A stretch of DNA of 21,780 bases from Actinomycetota bacterium (lineage in GTDB: Bacteria > Actinomycetota > Thermoleophilia > Solirubrobacterales > Solirubrobacteraceae), in assembly GCA_005788585.1 (NCBI GenBank), contig SYBY01000445.1, positions 1-21,780 on the forward strand. The letters run 5' to 3'. The position numbers were made by a program, and so were the translations under genes. Below are positions 14,441 through 21,780 of the stretch, piece by piece. The notes under the pieces were generated by a model. That model saw only the letters and a program-made list of their open reading frames with translations, did no database searches and was not told where the DNA came from. The first letter of the stretch is position 1; each line of letters begins with the position of its first letter.

Positions 14441-15339
14441 TCACATGGTCTCCTGATACACCTCGACGACCATGGTGCCGTCGGGGTCTGCGAGCACCTT
14501 TGCAAGGGGCCCTGACCGCACCGTGTGGACCCAGGCCTCAACGCCGTCGTCTGCCCACACCGGCTCAGCCGGCTGCGGCCACTCGTCCTGTGGGCCGAAG
14601 CGCAGACGACAGACCACCTGCTCGGTGCGATTCGCGCCGTCACCCGCGACGATGCTGAACTGGCGGGTCAGATCGACCTCCCACTGCGGGAGCTCGAGGG
14701 ACTCGGACTCGGGGTCCACTCGACGAAGACCAGTTCCTCGTCCAGCTCCGCTGGCCCTGCCACGCACAGAGGCATCCTCAGGAACGAGCAGAAGCACGAG
14801 AACACGCGCTGCGGATCCGCTGCGGAGCGTTCGACATGGTGCGCGTCGAGCAACTCCTCGAGTATCTGCGCGGCACGGTCCGTGGGAACCGTGTCCTCTG
14901 GCGCCTGCCGGTTCGGGGCTGGAGCATCAGGAGCGGACCGCAGCGGGCGTGTGCGATCCAAGCGCTTGACAAAATCCTCGTCGGACATCGCCCCACTCGC
15001 GTATGCATGCAGGAAGTCGTGGAGCTCTTGGCCCGCCCCCGGGGCGATCGGGCCCGAAGCTGATGCGGCCAACGCCAGCTGCAGCCGTTCCGCTCCGGTG
15101 CTGCCCGCGCGCTCGTACTCCACCCGGTCGAGAAGCCAGCTCGCGATCAGCTCGGCAACCTCAGCTGTCCACCTGGTGCTTCGGTCGCCTTGCATCTCGC
15201 TGCGGGAGACGAGAGCGCGAAAGAACGCCTGTATCGCCGTGACTTCGCCCGTCTGTTCATCGGCCACCGCTGCTCGGAAGATCTCGTGAATCTCGCCTCT
15301 CAACGCGTCGGGGGATGGACGAACCCTCTCAGTCGCCAT
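14441..15339 (-). pseudogene. Frameshifted gene of unknown function
   Basis: Two adjacent minus-strand frames read as one protein. The first runs from ATG 15339 (alternatives TTG/GTG at about 15366-15369) to a stop at 14668. Its last 14 or so residues are Ser-rich and look out of frame. The second frame, ending at 14441, continues with sensible protein sequence (PQWEVDLTRQFSIV, then a C-terminal VVEVYQETM). The switch falls at the four-G run 14711-14714. One extra base there would give a single frame of 299 aa reading VEWTPESESLELPQW. The N-terminal part is mostly helical and charged, with a CFCSFLRMPLC stretch in the middle; no family is recognised. It may be a real pseudogene or a homopolymer sequencing error. 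It lies in a block that looks accessory and follows the CPCC gene on the same strand. Confidence 0.6.
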
Positions 15340-15411
15340 GTGCCGAACACTAAGGGCTGGCCACACCAATGGGCGCGCGCTTTGTCCTCTTCGCGCTGCA
15401 TCCGCCGCGGG

Positions 15412-15882
15412 CTACGGGAGTTCGTGAGCCACAGGCGGACGGACGGAGGACTCGTAGCCCTTGTCGTGCGCCCCGAACTCGCGGAAGTTCCGGCGAGCCT
15501 GATTGAGACTTGGGGTATTCGCGCCTCCCTCGTAGTCCAACGCGTCAAACTGCACGGGGTCGTCTTCCCAGAAGCAGACCGCGCAGATGTCGTACGTCCC
15601 GGTCGGAGGCTCGCCGAGCGTCCAATGGCCGCAGCAGGGACATGGGTATCGACGCCCGTACGGGGTGTCGCGCGCCGCGAGGTCTTGTGCGGCCTCCTCG
15701 AACCAGTCGGGCCATTCCCTGCGCTTGAGCTGCAGCAATTCCCTCAGCGCGTCGTGGATGTCCCGCGCACCGACAGTGAGGTGCTCGCTGCCCACCAGGC
15801 ACACGGTCCAGCCATCGAACTCACCGGCGTACGTCGCGCGGACCTCCCGGCCGTCGGGGAGCGTGTGCGCACGCTGGTTCAC
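15412..15882 (-). CDS. CPCC-type cysteine-rich protein
   Basis: 156 aa, probably cytosolic. The C-terminal half (about 78-137) matches the cysteine-rich CPCC domain: CPCCG at 81-85, then C100 and C103 within CAVCFWEDD, followed by a conserved tail with LNQARRNFREFGA. The cysteine spacing suggests a small metal-binding (zinc-ribbon-like) fold. The N-terminal half (about 1-70) is a separate alpha/beta segment with no recognised family. The biochemical role of the CPCC domain is not known to me; such genes are often found singly in accessory regions. The GTG at 15882 gives the longest sensible frame, though the ribosome binding site is weak. The frameshifted gene follows 72 nt later on the same strand. 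Confidence 0.75.
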   Translation of the reverse strand: MNQRAHTLPDGREVRATYAGEFDGWTVCLVGSEHLTVGARDIHDALRELLQLKRREWPDWFEEAAQDLAARDTPYGRRYPCPCCGHWTLGEPPTGTYDICAVCFWEDDPVQFDALDYEGGANTPSLNQARRNFREFGAHDKGYESSVRPPVAHELP

Positions 15883-16222
15883 GATTCGTCACCGTCAGCG
15901 CCGATGACGCCCTGGCGCTCCGCACCGGTGATCCGCTCTTCGTGCATCCCGCCGCCGCCCGCGCCGGATGCCGGCCCACGGGCGTGAAGCGCACGGCGAA
16001 CCGCGAACCACTCGACGACCTGGGACACACGGTGAGTGTCTCAGCCGTAGGCCTGCTCCCATATCGCGACGGCCTGACCGCATTTTGACGTGGCCAGTTG
16101 GGAGCCGACGCGTCTGCACGGAAGTTCTGCGCCGCGAACGACAAAGCCCCGGGCGCTTACCCTCGCAAGCGAAGGCAGAGGCGTGTCCGGGGCGTCCAAG
16201 ACGAAGGGTAGCATCGGCTCGG
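15883..16222. other. Gene-poor stretch of 340 bp with a possible coding remnant
   Basis: No convincing complete gene lies here. A plus-strand frame from about 15885 to the stop at 16088 encodes about 67 residues with fairly high GC3 and a protein-like sequence (it ends in SAVGLLPYRDGLTAF). It has no plausible start, because upstream it runs antisense into the CPCC gene. It could be a truncated gene tail or chance. The rest contains the structured element at 16146-16193 and the upstream region of the Abi-like gene. Confidence 0.3.
16146..16193. other. Two-tier stem-loop upstream of the Abi-like gene
   Basis: GCCCCGG (16146-16152) pairs with CCGGGGC (16187-16193). Nested inside is CGCTT (16154-16158) pairing with AAGCG (16167-16171). 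It lies 30 nt before the ATG at 16223. It may be an operator, an untranslated-region structure or a small RNA element; no known family is recognised. Confidence 0.3.
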
Positions 16223-16855
16223 ATGGACTCCGGGCGCGTCGCGACATGGATATCCGAGCCGCGACTGGCGCCATTCCTCGCGGCAACCAACGGCGACACC
16301 ACCGCTGCTCTCCGGCTGTACGAGTGGCACGCCAGGTTGAGCGCAGCGTGCTTCGCCACGATGCATCACCTGGAAGTTCTCGTTCGCAACTCTGTCGACG
16401 CAAAGCTCGGCAAGGGCCACCCGGACGAGCCGTTGACCCGGACGTGGCTCATGGACTTCGAGGTCTTGCGCCCCGACGGCGTCAAGCAGGTCATCATCGC
16501 CGTGGAGCGTTTGGAGAAGGGCAAGCAGATCACGCGTGCCCGAGTCATCGCCGCACTGTCGTTCGGCTTCTGGGCCGGACTGTTCGGCGGACGGTATGAA
16601 GAGCTGTGGCGCCAGCAGCTGCGCCACGCCTTTCCGGAAGCCACGTCGCGCAAGGATGTGTCGACGCGGCTTGATGGACTCCGCCGCTTTCGCAACAGGC
16701 TTGCGCACCACGACTCCATTCTGTCCCAGCCAGTCGAGGCGAAGTACGAGCAGGTGCTCGAAGTCGCCGGGTTCGTTGACTGCGACGCGCGGCGTTGGAT
16801 GGAGCAGACGTCGGGCGTACCCGACCTCCTCCGGTCCCGGCCCACGCCAGCCTGA
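16223..16855 (+). CDS. Abi-like protein with HEPN-type motif
   Basis: 210 aa, resembling the Abi-like (AbiD/AbiF, Abi_2-type) proteins linked to abortive infection of phages. Visible features are an early helical segment LYEWHARLSAACFATMHHLE (31-51), a VRNSVDAKLG stretch, a central FGFWAGLFGGRYEELW segment (114-129), and FRNRLAHHDSI (156-166). The last contains the R-N-x-x-x-H pattern (R157, N158, H162) typical of HEPN RNases. A cytosolic, RNase-type defence role is inferred from the family. The open frame extends to 15968 but homology starts after the ATG at 16223. A TAGCAT at 16209-16214 could be a -10 box for a nearly leaderless transcript. It stands alone on the plus strand beside the CPCC gene. 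Confidence 0.75.
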   Translation: MDSGRVATWISEPRLAPFLAATNGDTTAALRLYEWHARLSAACFATMHHLEVLVRNSVDAKLGKGHPDEPLTRTWLMDFEVLRPDGVKQVIIAVERLEKGKQITRARVIAALSFGFWAGLFGGRYEELWRQQLRHAFPEATSRKDVSTRLDGLRRFRNRLAHHDSILSQPVEAKYEQVLEVAGFVDCDARRWMEQTSGVPDLLRSRPTPA

Positions 16856-16931
16856 GACGAGCGGCGCGACGCAAGAACCGCTACTCAGCTGACACGCGCC
16901 GGCCCCCGCCGTCCGCTTTACCGTACTCTTC

Positions 16932-18014
16932 ATGTCAGGTATGCCTTACATCAAGACGTCATCCACCCTTCTCGCCGGCGCGCTCACCCTGCTCGCCGTG
17001 CTGCTGCCCGCCACTTCCGCCCACGCGTCTCGCACCGTCAACGCGTGCTTCTACGACCTCAACAGCACGTGGGGCGACATCCCAACCACGATCGAGGGCA
17101 CGCCGATCCAGAGCGGGGACAAGGTGACGCTGACGCAGACGAGGGTCAACGCCGAGCTGCCCCAGTGGGCGGCGGACTACATGAAGCTCTTCGGCAATGG
17201 CCCGCAGGAGCTGCAGGTCAGCGTCTGGGTTGCGCTCGCCGGGATCGGGAGCGCCGAGGGCGTCCAGGTCAAGCGCCTCGAGGGCACGGCGACCACCACC
17301 GTGACTGGCGAGACCGCGACGCCCTTCGTGTTCACCGCACCGCCGCTGGAGGACACGATCTGGACGCCTGCGACACCAGGCGGGGCGATCACCTTCCAGC
17401 AGGCAGGACCCAAGGGCCTGCCGGACACCGTCCCCGCTGGCCCCGACGGGGCGCCGCGCACCACGCAGGGCAGCATCTTCATCGCCGCGCGCAAGGCCGC
17501 TTCGGGCGGCAGCACCGTCCGCTTCAACATCGACTGCCAGCCCGGCACGACCCCGAAGGGGACCGTCTCGAACAGCACAACCTTCACGGCCGGTGCGGCG
17601 TCGCCGTTCGCGACGTTCGCGTTCCCGTCCGCCCCGGGCCAGACGCCGACGCCGGGCGCGTCGACCCCGACGCCGACCATCAGCCCCATCGCCATCCGCA
17701 CCACGAAGCTCGCCTTCGGCAGCAAGAACGTCAAGGTCGCCGTGACCTGCCCGACGGGCGGACCGACCTGCCGAGGCAGCGCTTCCGTGCGCACACGCGG
17801 GAAGGTCAAGCTCGGCAAGCGCAGCAAGGTCCTGACCATCGCGTCGGGCAGCTACACCGTCCCCGCCGGCGCCAAGCGGACCGTCACGCTGAAGCTCAGC
17901 AAGGACGGGAAGTCGGTGCGCAAGCGCAAGAAGCAGATCGGCGTGCAGATCTCGCTGCGCCCGAACACGGGCGGCAAGGTGATCACCAAGAAGGTCACGC
18001 TCAGGCGCCGCTGA
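16932..18014 (+). CDS. Secreted protein with one Cys-bracketed domain and a basic C-terminal domain
   Basis: 360 aa, exported, function unknown. Residues 1-32 form a signal peptide with Lys8, a Leu/Ala core and a TSAHA cleavage zone. One Cys-bracketed domain runs from about residue 33 to 230 (C39, and C202 in a DC motif). A Pro/Thr linker (about 233-252) leads to a C-terminal domain of about 105 aa rich in Lys and Arg, with C273 and C280 and a final VTLRRR. The N-terminal domain matches the first domain of the gene at 1-768, and the C-terminal domain matches the end of the 853-3009 gene, so it is a compact member of one modular family. ATG 16932 is used; ATG 16941 in the same frame is an alternative. 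Neither has a strong ribosome binding site. Its 3' end overlaps acpS by 14 nt in convergent orientation. Confidence 0.85.
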   Translation: MSGMPYIKTSSTLLAGALTLLAVLLPATSAHASRTVNACFYDLNSTWGDIPTTIEGTPIQSGDKVTLTQTRVNAELPQWAADYMKLFGNGPQELQVSVWVALAGIGSAEGVQVKRLEGTATTTVTGETATPFVFTAPPLEDTIWTPATPGGAITFQQAGPKGLPDTVPAGPDGAPRTTQGSIFIAARKAASGGSTVRFNIDCQPGTTPKGTVSNSTTFTAGAASPFATFAFPSAPGQTPTPGASTPTPTISPIAIRTTKLAFGSKNVKVAVTCPTGGPTCRGSASVRTRGKVKLGKRSKVLTIASGSYTVPAGAKRTVTLKLSKDGKSVRKRKKQIGVQISLRPNTGGKVITKKVTLRRR

Positions 18015-18390
18015 GCATCACGACGGCGGTGGCGACGCCGCCGTCGTGGCTGAGCGACACGTGCACCACCAGGTCGTCGCCCACCGCGGCGGCGACCTCG
18101 CCGTGCAGCGACACTGACGGGCGGCCGTAGGCGTCGCGGCGCACCTCGACCTCGCGCAGGTCGACGCGTCGCAGCGCGGGCGGCCGGCCGTGGCGCGAGC
18201 TCGACCACGCCTTGATGAACGCCTCCTTGGCCGCGAAGCGCGCGGCCAGGCCGCGGATCCGGTCCGGTGCCGCGTCGTGCTGTTCGGCGGCGGTGAACGT
18301 CCCGTCGACGAAGCCCGAGGCCGGGTCGCCCAGCTGCTGCGCGAAGCCCTCGACGTCGACGAGGTCGAGGCCCAGGCCGCGGACCGTCAC
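18001..18390 (-). CDS. acpS: Holo-[acyl-carrier-protein] synthase
   Basis: 129 aa, phosphopantetheinyl transferase of the AcpS family. It moves the 4'-phosphopantetheine of CoA to a serine of the carrier domain, here presumably that of the adjacent fatty acid synthase. The GLDLVDVEGF motif with the Mg-binding Asp is at residues 7-16, the RFAAKEAFIKAW motif with the catalytic Glu at about 51-62, and a conserved VSLSHDGG segment near the C-terminus. Length is typical. The GTG start overlaps the fas stop by 4 nt (GTGA), indicating translational coupling. The same fas-acpS adjacency is known in Mycobacterium tuberculosis (Rv2524c-Rv2523c). Confidence 0.93.
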   Translation of the reverse strand: MTVRGLGLDLVDVEGFAQQLGDPASGFVDGTFTAAEQHDAAPDRIRGLAARFAAKEAFIKAWSSSRHGRPPALRRVDLREVEVRRDAYGRPSVSLHGEVAAAVGDDLVVHVSLSHDGGVATAVVMLSGA

Positions 18391-21300
18391 GAACCCGGCG
18401 TGAGCACGCCGTCGCGCAGGCGCGTGGCGGGGTCGAGGAGCGCGGCGGCTTCGGCCTCACGGGCGCGAAACGGGTCGGTCTCCCCCAGCCGGCGGTCGGC
18501 GCGGCGCAGCGGTTCGGCGTCGCCGAGCATCCGGCGCAGGCGGCGCTGTTCGCCCTCGGCAGCACGGCGGCCGGCGCGCGCGAGGTAGTCCTCACGCGCG
18601 TCGGCGGGGACGGCGGAGACGAAGACCTCGGGGTGCGCCAGCGCGATGAGGGCGGAGACGTGCCCGAAGCCGAGACTCGTGATGAGCCCCGCGCGCAGCC
18701 GCTGCCCCCGGGCCAGGCGGATCGGCCGGTCACCGACGGTCAGGTGACGGCCGGCGGTCACGAGCGGGTCGGGCGACTCGAGGTTCCGGTTCCCCGGGAT
18801 GACCCCCGTGGCGAGGATCTGCGTGAGCCCCGCCACCTGCCACGCCGCCGCGCCGCCCTTGCTGTGGCCGGTGACCGACTTCTGGCTGACCACGAGCAGC
18901 GGGTTGCCCGGCGTGCGGCCGAGCGCGTCGGCGAGGCGCTCGTGCAGGTCGGCCTCGTTGGGGTCGTTCATCGCCGTGGACGTGTCGTGCTTGGAGACCA
19001 CACCGATGTCGTCGGCGGTCAGGCCGTGGGCGTGCAGGGCGCGTGCGAGCGGCGAGTCGTCGCCCCCCATCCCCGCCGCCAGCGCGCCGAGCCCCGACGC
19101 GGGGATCGAGCTGTGGATGCCGTCGGCGAAGCTGCCGGCGTAGGCGACGACGGCGTGGACCGGTAGGCAGAGCTCCAACGCGACGTCGCCGCGGACGGCG
19201 AGCATGGACCCGCCGCCCTGGCTCTCGACGAACCCCGCACGGCGCCGGTCACCCGGGCGTGACGCCTCGTGCGGCGCGATGCCGGCGGCGTCGAGCTCGT
19301 CGCTGTCGGCGGTCGCGTGCATGTCAGCGAAGCCGCGCATGCCCTCGGGCGTGAGGTCGTCGAACCCGCCCGCAAGGACGGCGAGCGCCTTGCCCGCGCG
19401 GATCTTGTCGCACGCCTCCTCCAGGGACACCGCGGCCGTCGCGCACGCAGCGACCGGGTGCACCATCGGGCCGTACGAGCCGACGTAGCCCTGGACCACA
19501 TGGGCGGCGAAGACGTTGCCGAGGGCCTCCTGCAGCCGGTCGGGCTGGCGCTCGCCGTCGAGCAGCGTGTCGAAGAGCATGCGGCGCAGGCTGAGCATCC
19601 CGCCCATGCCCGCGCCCTGGGTGTTCGCCACGAGCGCCGGGTGGACGTGGCCGAGCAGCTCCTCGGGGGTCAGCCCGGCGTGCGCGAACGCGGCGTCGGT
19701 GCAGGCGAGGTTGATGAGGGCGAGGCGGTCAGCGGTGGCCAGCAGGTCGCCGGGCACGCCCAGGCGTTCGAGGTCGAGCCCCTCCGGGAGCTGGCCGGCG
19801 ACCCGCCGGGCGGGCGGCGCGCTGCGCGGGACGCGGATCTCGCCGCCACGGCGGACGACGTGCCAGGTGCCGGTCTCGCGGTCGTGCGTGATGGTGGTGC
19901 CGTCGGGGTCGGCAGCGGCGAACGCGCGGGCAGCGTCCTCGTCGGGGACCTCGAAGCGCAGCTCGCCGGTCGGGGTCACGGCGGTGAGGACCGGGCGGCC
20001 GTCGGCGTCGATCACGCCGTCGTCGTGCAGCGGGCGCAGGCCGGTGCGGCGGGCGACCTCGTCGCGGTAGCGGGCGGCCAGCTCGTGTTCGGGGACGTCG
20101 TCGCCGGTGGCGGTGTCGACGTAGGTGCCGCGGTAGCCGTCGCGCTCGTAGGTGACCAGGCCGCAGAGCCACGCCAGCTCGCCGATCGACGCGGGGCTCC
20201 GGGCGGCGGTCTCCAGCTCGAAGCGGGTGCGGGCGGTGCCGGCGGGGCCGAGTTCGCCGAGGCCGACGAGGACGACCATGTCGGCGGGGTTCAGCGCGGG
20301 CGTGGCCGTCGCGCCGCCGGAGACCGTGTGCGCGTAGGCGGTGGTGTCGGTGGCCGGGCCCGGGAGGGCGGGGACGGTGTCGGGCGTGGGCGGTAGCGCC
20401 GTGATCTGCTCGCGCAGCGCGTCGGCCGCGGCGGCGGTCTCGGCCTCGGCGCGCAGCTCGTCGGCCAGCGGCTGGATGGCACCGCGGAGGTCGTCGACAT
20501 CGCCGAACCCGCCGGTGAGGTCGACCTCGGTGGGCGCCTGCGCGACGGCGTCGAGCAGGTGGCGCGCCATCTCCTGCGCGCTGAACGTCGTGATGCCCAG
20601 GTGCTCCTGCACCGGGCCGGCGACGGCGTCGTTCATCCCCATCAACCCGGTGCCGCGGACCCACCCGATCCGCGCGGCGACGGGGGCGATGCCGCGCCCC
20701 CACGTGTCGTGCTCGCTGACCACACGGCGCAGCAGGACCTCGAGTGCGGCCTTCGTCTCGCCGTACGGGCCGTCGCCGCCGAAGGTGCCGTGGTTCGGGC
20801 TCAGCGGCAGCAGTGCGGTGACCGGGTCGCGGCCCAGACGAGCGGCGTCGCGGCCGAGGGCGGCGACCAGGCGCTCGACGCCGAGGAGCTGGAGACGCAG
20901 CGCGGACTCGCCGCCCGCGCCCGCGTCGGTGGCATCGCCGGCGGTGGTGGTCGCGGCGAAGGGGGCGACGAGGGTCGGCGGCGCGTGCTCGGCGACCCAC
21001 GCGACGAGCGCGTCGACGTCGGCGAACGACGCGAGGTTTGCCGGCAGGACGTGCAGCTCGGCGCCGGGCGCGGCGTGGTCGCGGTAGAGGGTGCGATGGA
21101 ACGTGCGGCGCTCGGGCGTGTCGGTGGAGGTGGTGACGACGACGGTGGCGCCGTCGCGGAGCAGCTCGGCGGTCAGGGCCGCGCCGATGGAGCCGGGGCT
21201 GACGCCGGTGACCAGCGCGGTGCGGCGCTTTTGTCCGTCTATGGCTGACGTTTGCGCCACAGCGATCGCGGCGAGGTCGTCGCGGCCCGTGCGGGCGGCC

Positions 21301-21780
21301 AGCCAGCGCGCGGTGTCCGCCACGCGCGGGTCGGCGGCGAACGGCGCGAGCCGTGCGAGCTCGGCCTCGTCGATGTCGCCGTCCAGGGCCCGCTGCGCCC
21401 ACGCGACGAGGTCCCACCGCGCGAACGCGGCGGCCCCGTCGAAGACGACATGCCGGCGCACGTCGAACCGCGGGGCGACCTCGGTGGCCCGCGCAACGCC
21501 CAGCTCGGCGTCGAGGACGGCGAGGCGCTCGCGCTCGGGGTCAGCGTCGAGCGGCGCGTCACCGTCGTCGGCGAACGGGCGGCCCAGCCCGTCGGCGACC
21601 GTCCGCATGCCGTCGAGCAGCGCGTCCTCGATGCGACCGGTCGCCGCCGGATCAGCCGCCACCGCGGCCTCGGGCGCCGCCACCCGGTGCGCGACGAACC
21701 CATGCGCCGCCGCGGCCAGCTCAACCGCGCGGTCGACGAGCGCCAGCCCCTCACCGGCCAGCCGCCCGAGCGCGCCGCCG
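18387..21780 (-). CDS. fas: Type I fatty acid synthase, C-terminal part (ketoreductase and ketosynthase)
   Basis: About 1130 aa of a multidomain fatty acid synthase; the N-terminal part lies beyond the right edge. The bacterial FAS-I order is AT-ER-DH-MPT-ACP-KR-KS, and the visible part corresponds to the linker before KR, then KR and KS. Visible numbering counts from the first full codon at 21779. The KR has a TGVSPGSIG nucleotide loop (about 191-199) and Y339-x-x-x-K343. The KS has the nucleophile C779 in VAACATAAV, H931 in SKHDTST and H972 in TGHSKGG, so the catalytic triad is complete. A segment between KR and KS (about 490-690) includes the dimer-forming region seen in fungal-type FAS. 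No frameshift is seen. It makes long-chain acyl-CoA for membrane lipids in the cytosol. The stop overlaps the acpS start. Confidence 0.92.
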   Translation of the reverse strand, partial: GGALGRLAGEGLALVDRAVELAAAAHGFVAHRVAAPEAAVAADPAATGRIEDALLDGMRTVADGLGRPFADDGDAPLDADPERERLAVLDAELGVARATEVAPRFDVRRHVVFDGAAAFARWDLVAWAQRALDGDIDEAELARLAPFAADPRVADTARWLAARTGRDDLAAIAVAQTSAIDGQKRRTALVTGVSPGSIGAALTAELLRDGATVVVTTSTDTPERRTFHRTLYRDHAAPGAELHVLPANLASFADVDALVAWVAEHAPPTLVAPFAATTTAGDATDAGAGGESALRLQLLGVERLVAALGRDAARLGRDPVTALLPLSPNHGTFGGDGPYGETKAALEVLLRRVVSEHDTWGRGIAPVAARIGWVRGTGLMGMNDAVAGPVQEHLGITTFSAQEMARHLLDAVAQAPTEVDLTGGFGDVDDLRGAIQPLADELRAEAETAAAADALREQITALPPTPDTVPALPGPATDTTAYAHTVSGGATATPALNPADMVVLVGLGELGPAGTARTRFELETAARSPASIGELAWLCGLVTYERDGYRGTYVDTATGDDVPEHELAARYRDEVARRTGLRPLHDDGVIDADGRPVLTAVTPTGELRFEVPDEDAARAFAAADPDGTTITHDRETGTWHVVRRGGEIRVPRSAPPARRVAGQLPEGLDLERLGVPGDLLATADRLALINLACTDAAFAHAGLTPEELLGHVHPALVANTQGAGMGGMLSLRRMLFDTLLDGERQPDRLQEALGNVFAAHVVQGYVGSYGPMVHPVAACATAAVSLEEACDKIRAGKALAVLAGGFDDLTPEGMRGFADMHATADSDELDAAGIAPHEASRPGDRRRAGFVESQGGGSMLAVRGDVALELCLPVHAVVAYAGSFADGIHSSIPASGLGALAAGMGGDDSPLARALHAHGLTADDIGVVSKHDTSTAMNDPNEADLHERLADALGRTPGNPLLVVSQKSVTGHSKGGAAAWQVAGLTQILATGVIPGNRNLESPDPLVTAGRHLTVGDRPIRLARGQRLRAGLITSLGFGHVSALIALAHPEVFVSAVPADAREDYLARAGRRAAEGEQRRLRRMLGDAEPLRRADRRLGETDPFRAREAEAAALLDPATRLRDGVLTPGS

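Noticed and set aside
14472..15289. Plus-strand open frames opposite the frameshifted gene
   Set aside because: Their translations are Ser/Arg/Ala-rich without motifs, while the minus strand gives a coherent 299-aa protein after one base is restored.
15883..16222. tRNA gene or attachment site beside the accessory block
   Set aside because: No cloverleaf with a T-loop-like GTTCRA and CCA-side acceptor pairing could be assembled, and no direct repeat flanking the block was found by eye.
19269..20396. 375-codon plus-strand open frame opposite fas
   Set aside because: Shadow of the KS/KR-encoding strand; no start context or domain.
1..21780. CRISPR array, insertion sequence or transposase
   Set aside because: No regularly spaced direct repeats, no transposase-like protein and no terminal inverted repeats were seen.

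Overview
The window is about 21.8 kb of very high-GC DNA with actinobacterial gene style: GTG and TTG starts, 4-nt gene overlaps, and a type I (mycobacterial-style) fatty acid synthase next to acpS. The secreted proteins end in a basic Cys-containing C-terminal domain finishing in VTLRR, which I associate with Thermoleophilia/Solirubrobacterales (Conexibacter/Patulibacter-like). That placement is an inference; no rRNA or marker gene is present to prove it.

Left part (1-3009, minus strand): two genes for exported modular proteins. One is complete and one runs off the left edge. Both are built from domains bracketed by two cysteines. A third member of the family lies at 16932-18014, on the other side of the siderophore locus.

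Centre (3161-14418, plus strand): a DtxR-superfamily regulator, then a nine-gene run in which all eight junctions are 4-nt overlaps. The order is dat, ddc, IucA/IucC synthetase, acetyltransferase, N-hydroxylase, second IucA/IucC synthetase, second acyltransferase, ABC ATPase, ABC-2 permease. The first six follow the order of rhbABCDEF of rhizobactin 1021. The expected path is aspartate semialdehyde to 2,4-diaminobutyrate to 1,3-diaminopropane, then N-hydroxylation, N-acylation and two condensations with citrate, giving a schizokinen-type citrate-hydroxamate siderophore exported by the ABC pair. No uptake genes are in the window. The divergent region 3010-3160 holds two palindromes, and a third lies between the regulator and dat. 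These are candidate operators. The regulator appears to lack the Glu-His pair of the canonical DtxR/MntR primary metal site.

Right-centre (14441-16855): a small accessory block. It holds a frameshifted gene of unknown function, a CPCC-type cysteine-rich protein, a gene-poor stretch with a structured element, and an Abi-like protein with a HEPN-type RNxxxH motif.

Right (16932-21780): the third secreted modular protein, converging on and overlapping acpS by 14 nt; then acpS and the C-terminal part (ketoreductase and ketosynthase) of a giant fatty acid synthase that runs off the right edge. acpS and fas overlap by 4 nt and are probably translationally coupled.
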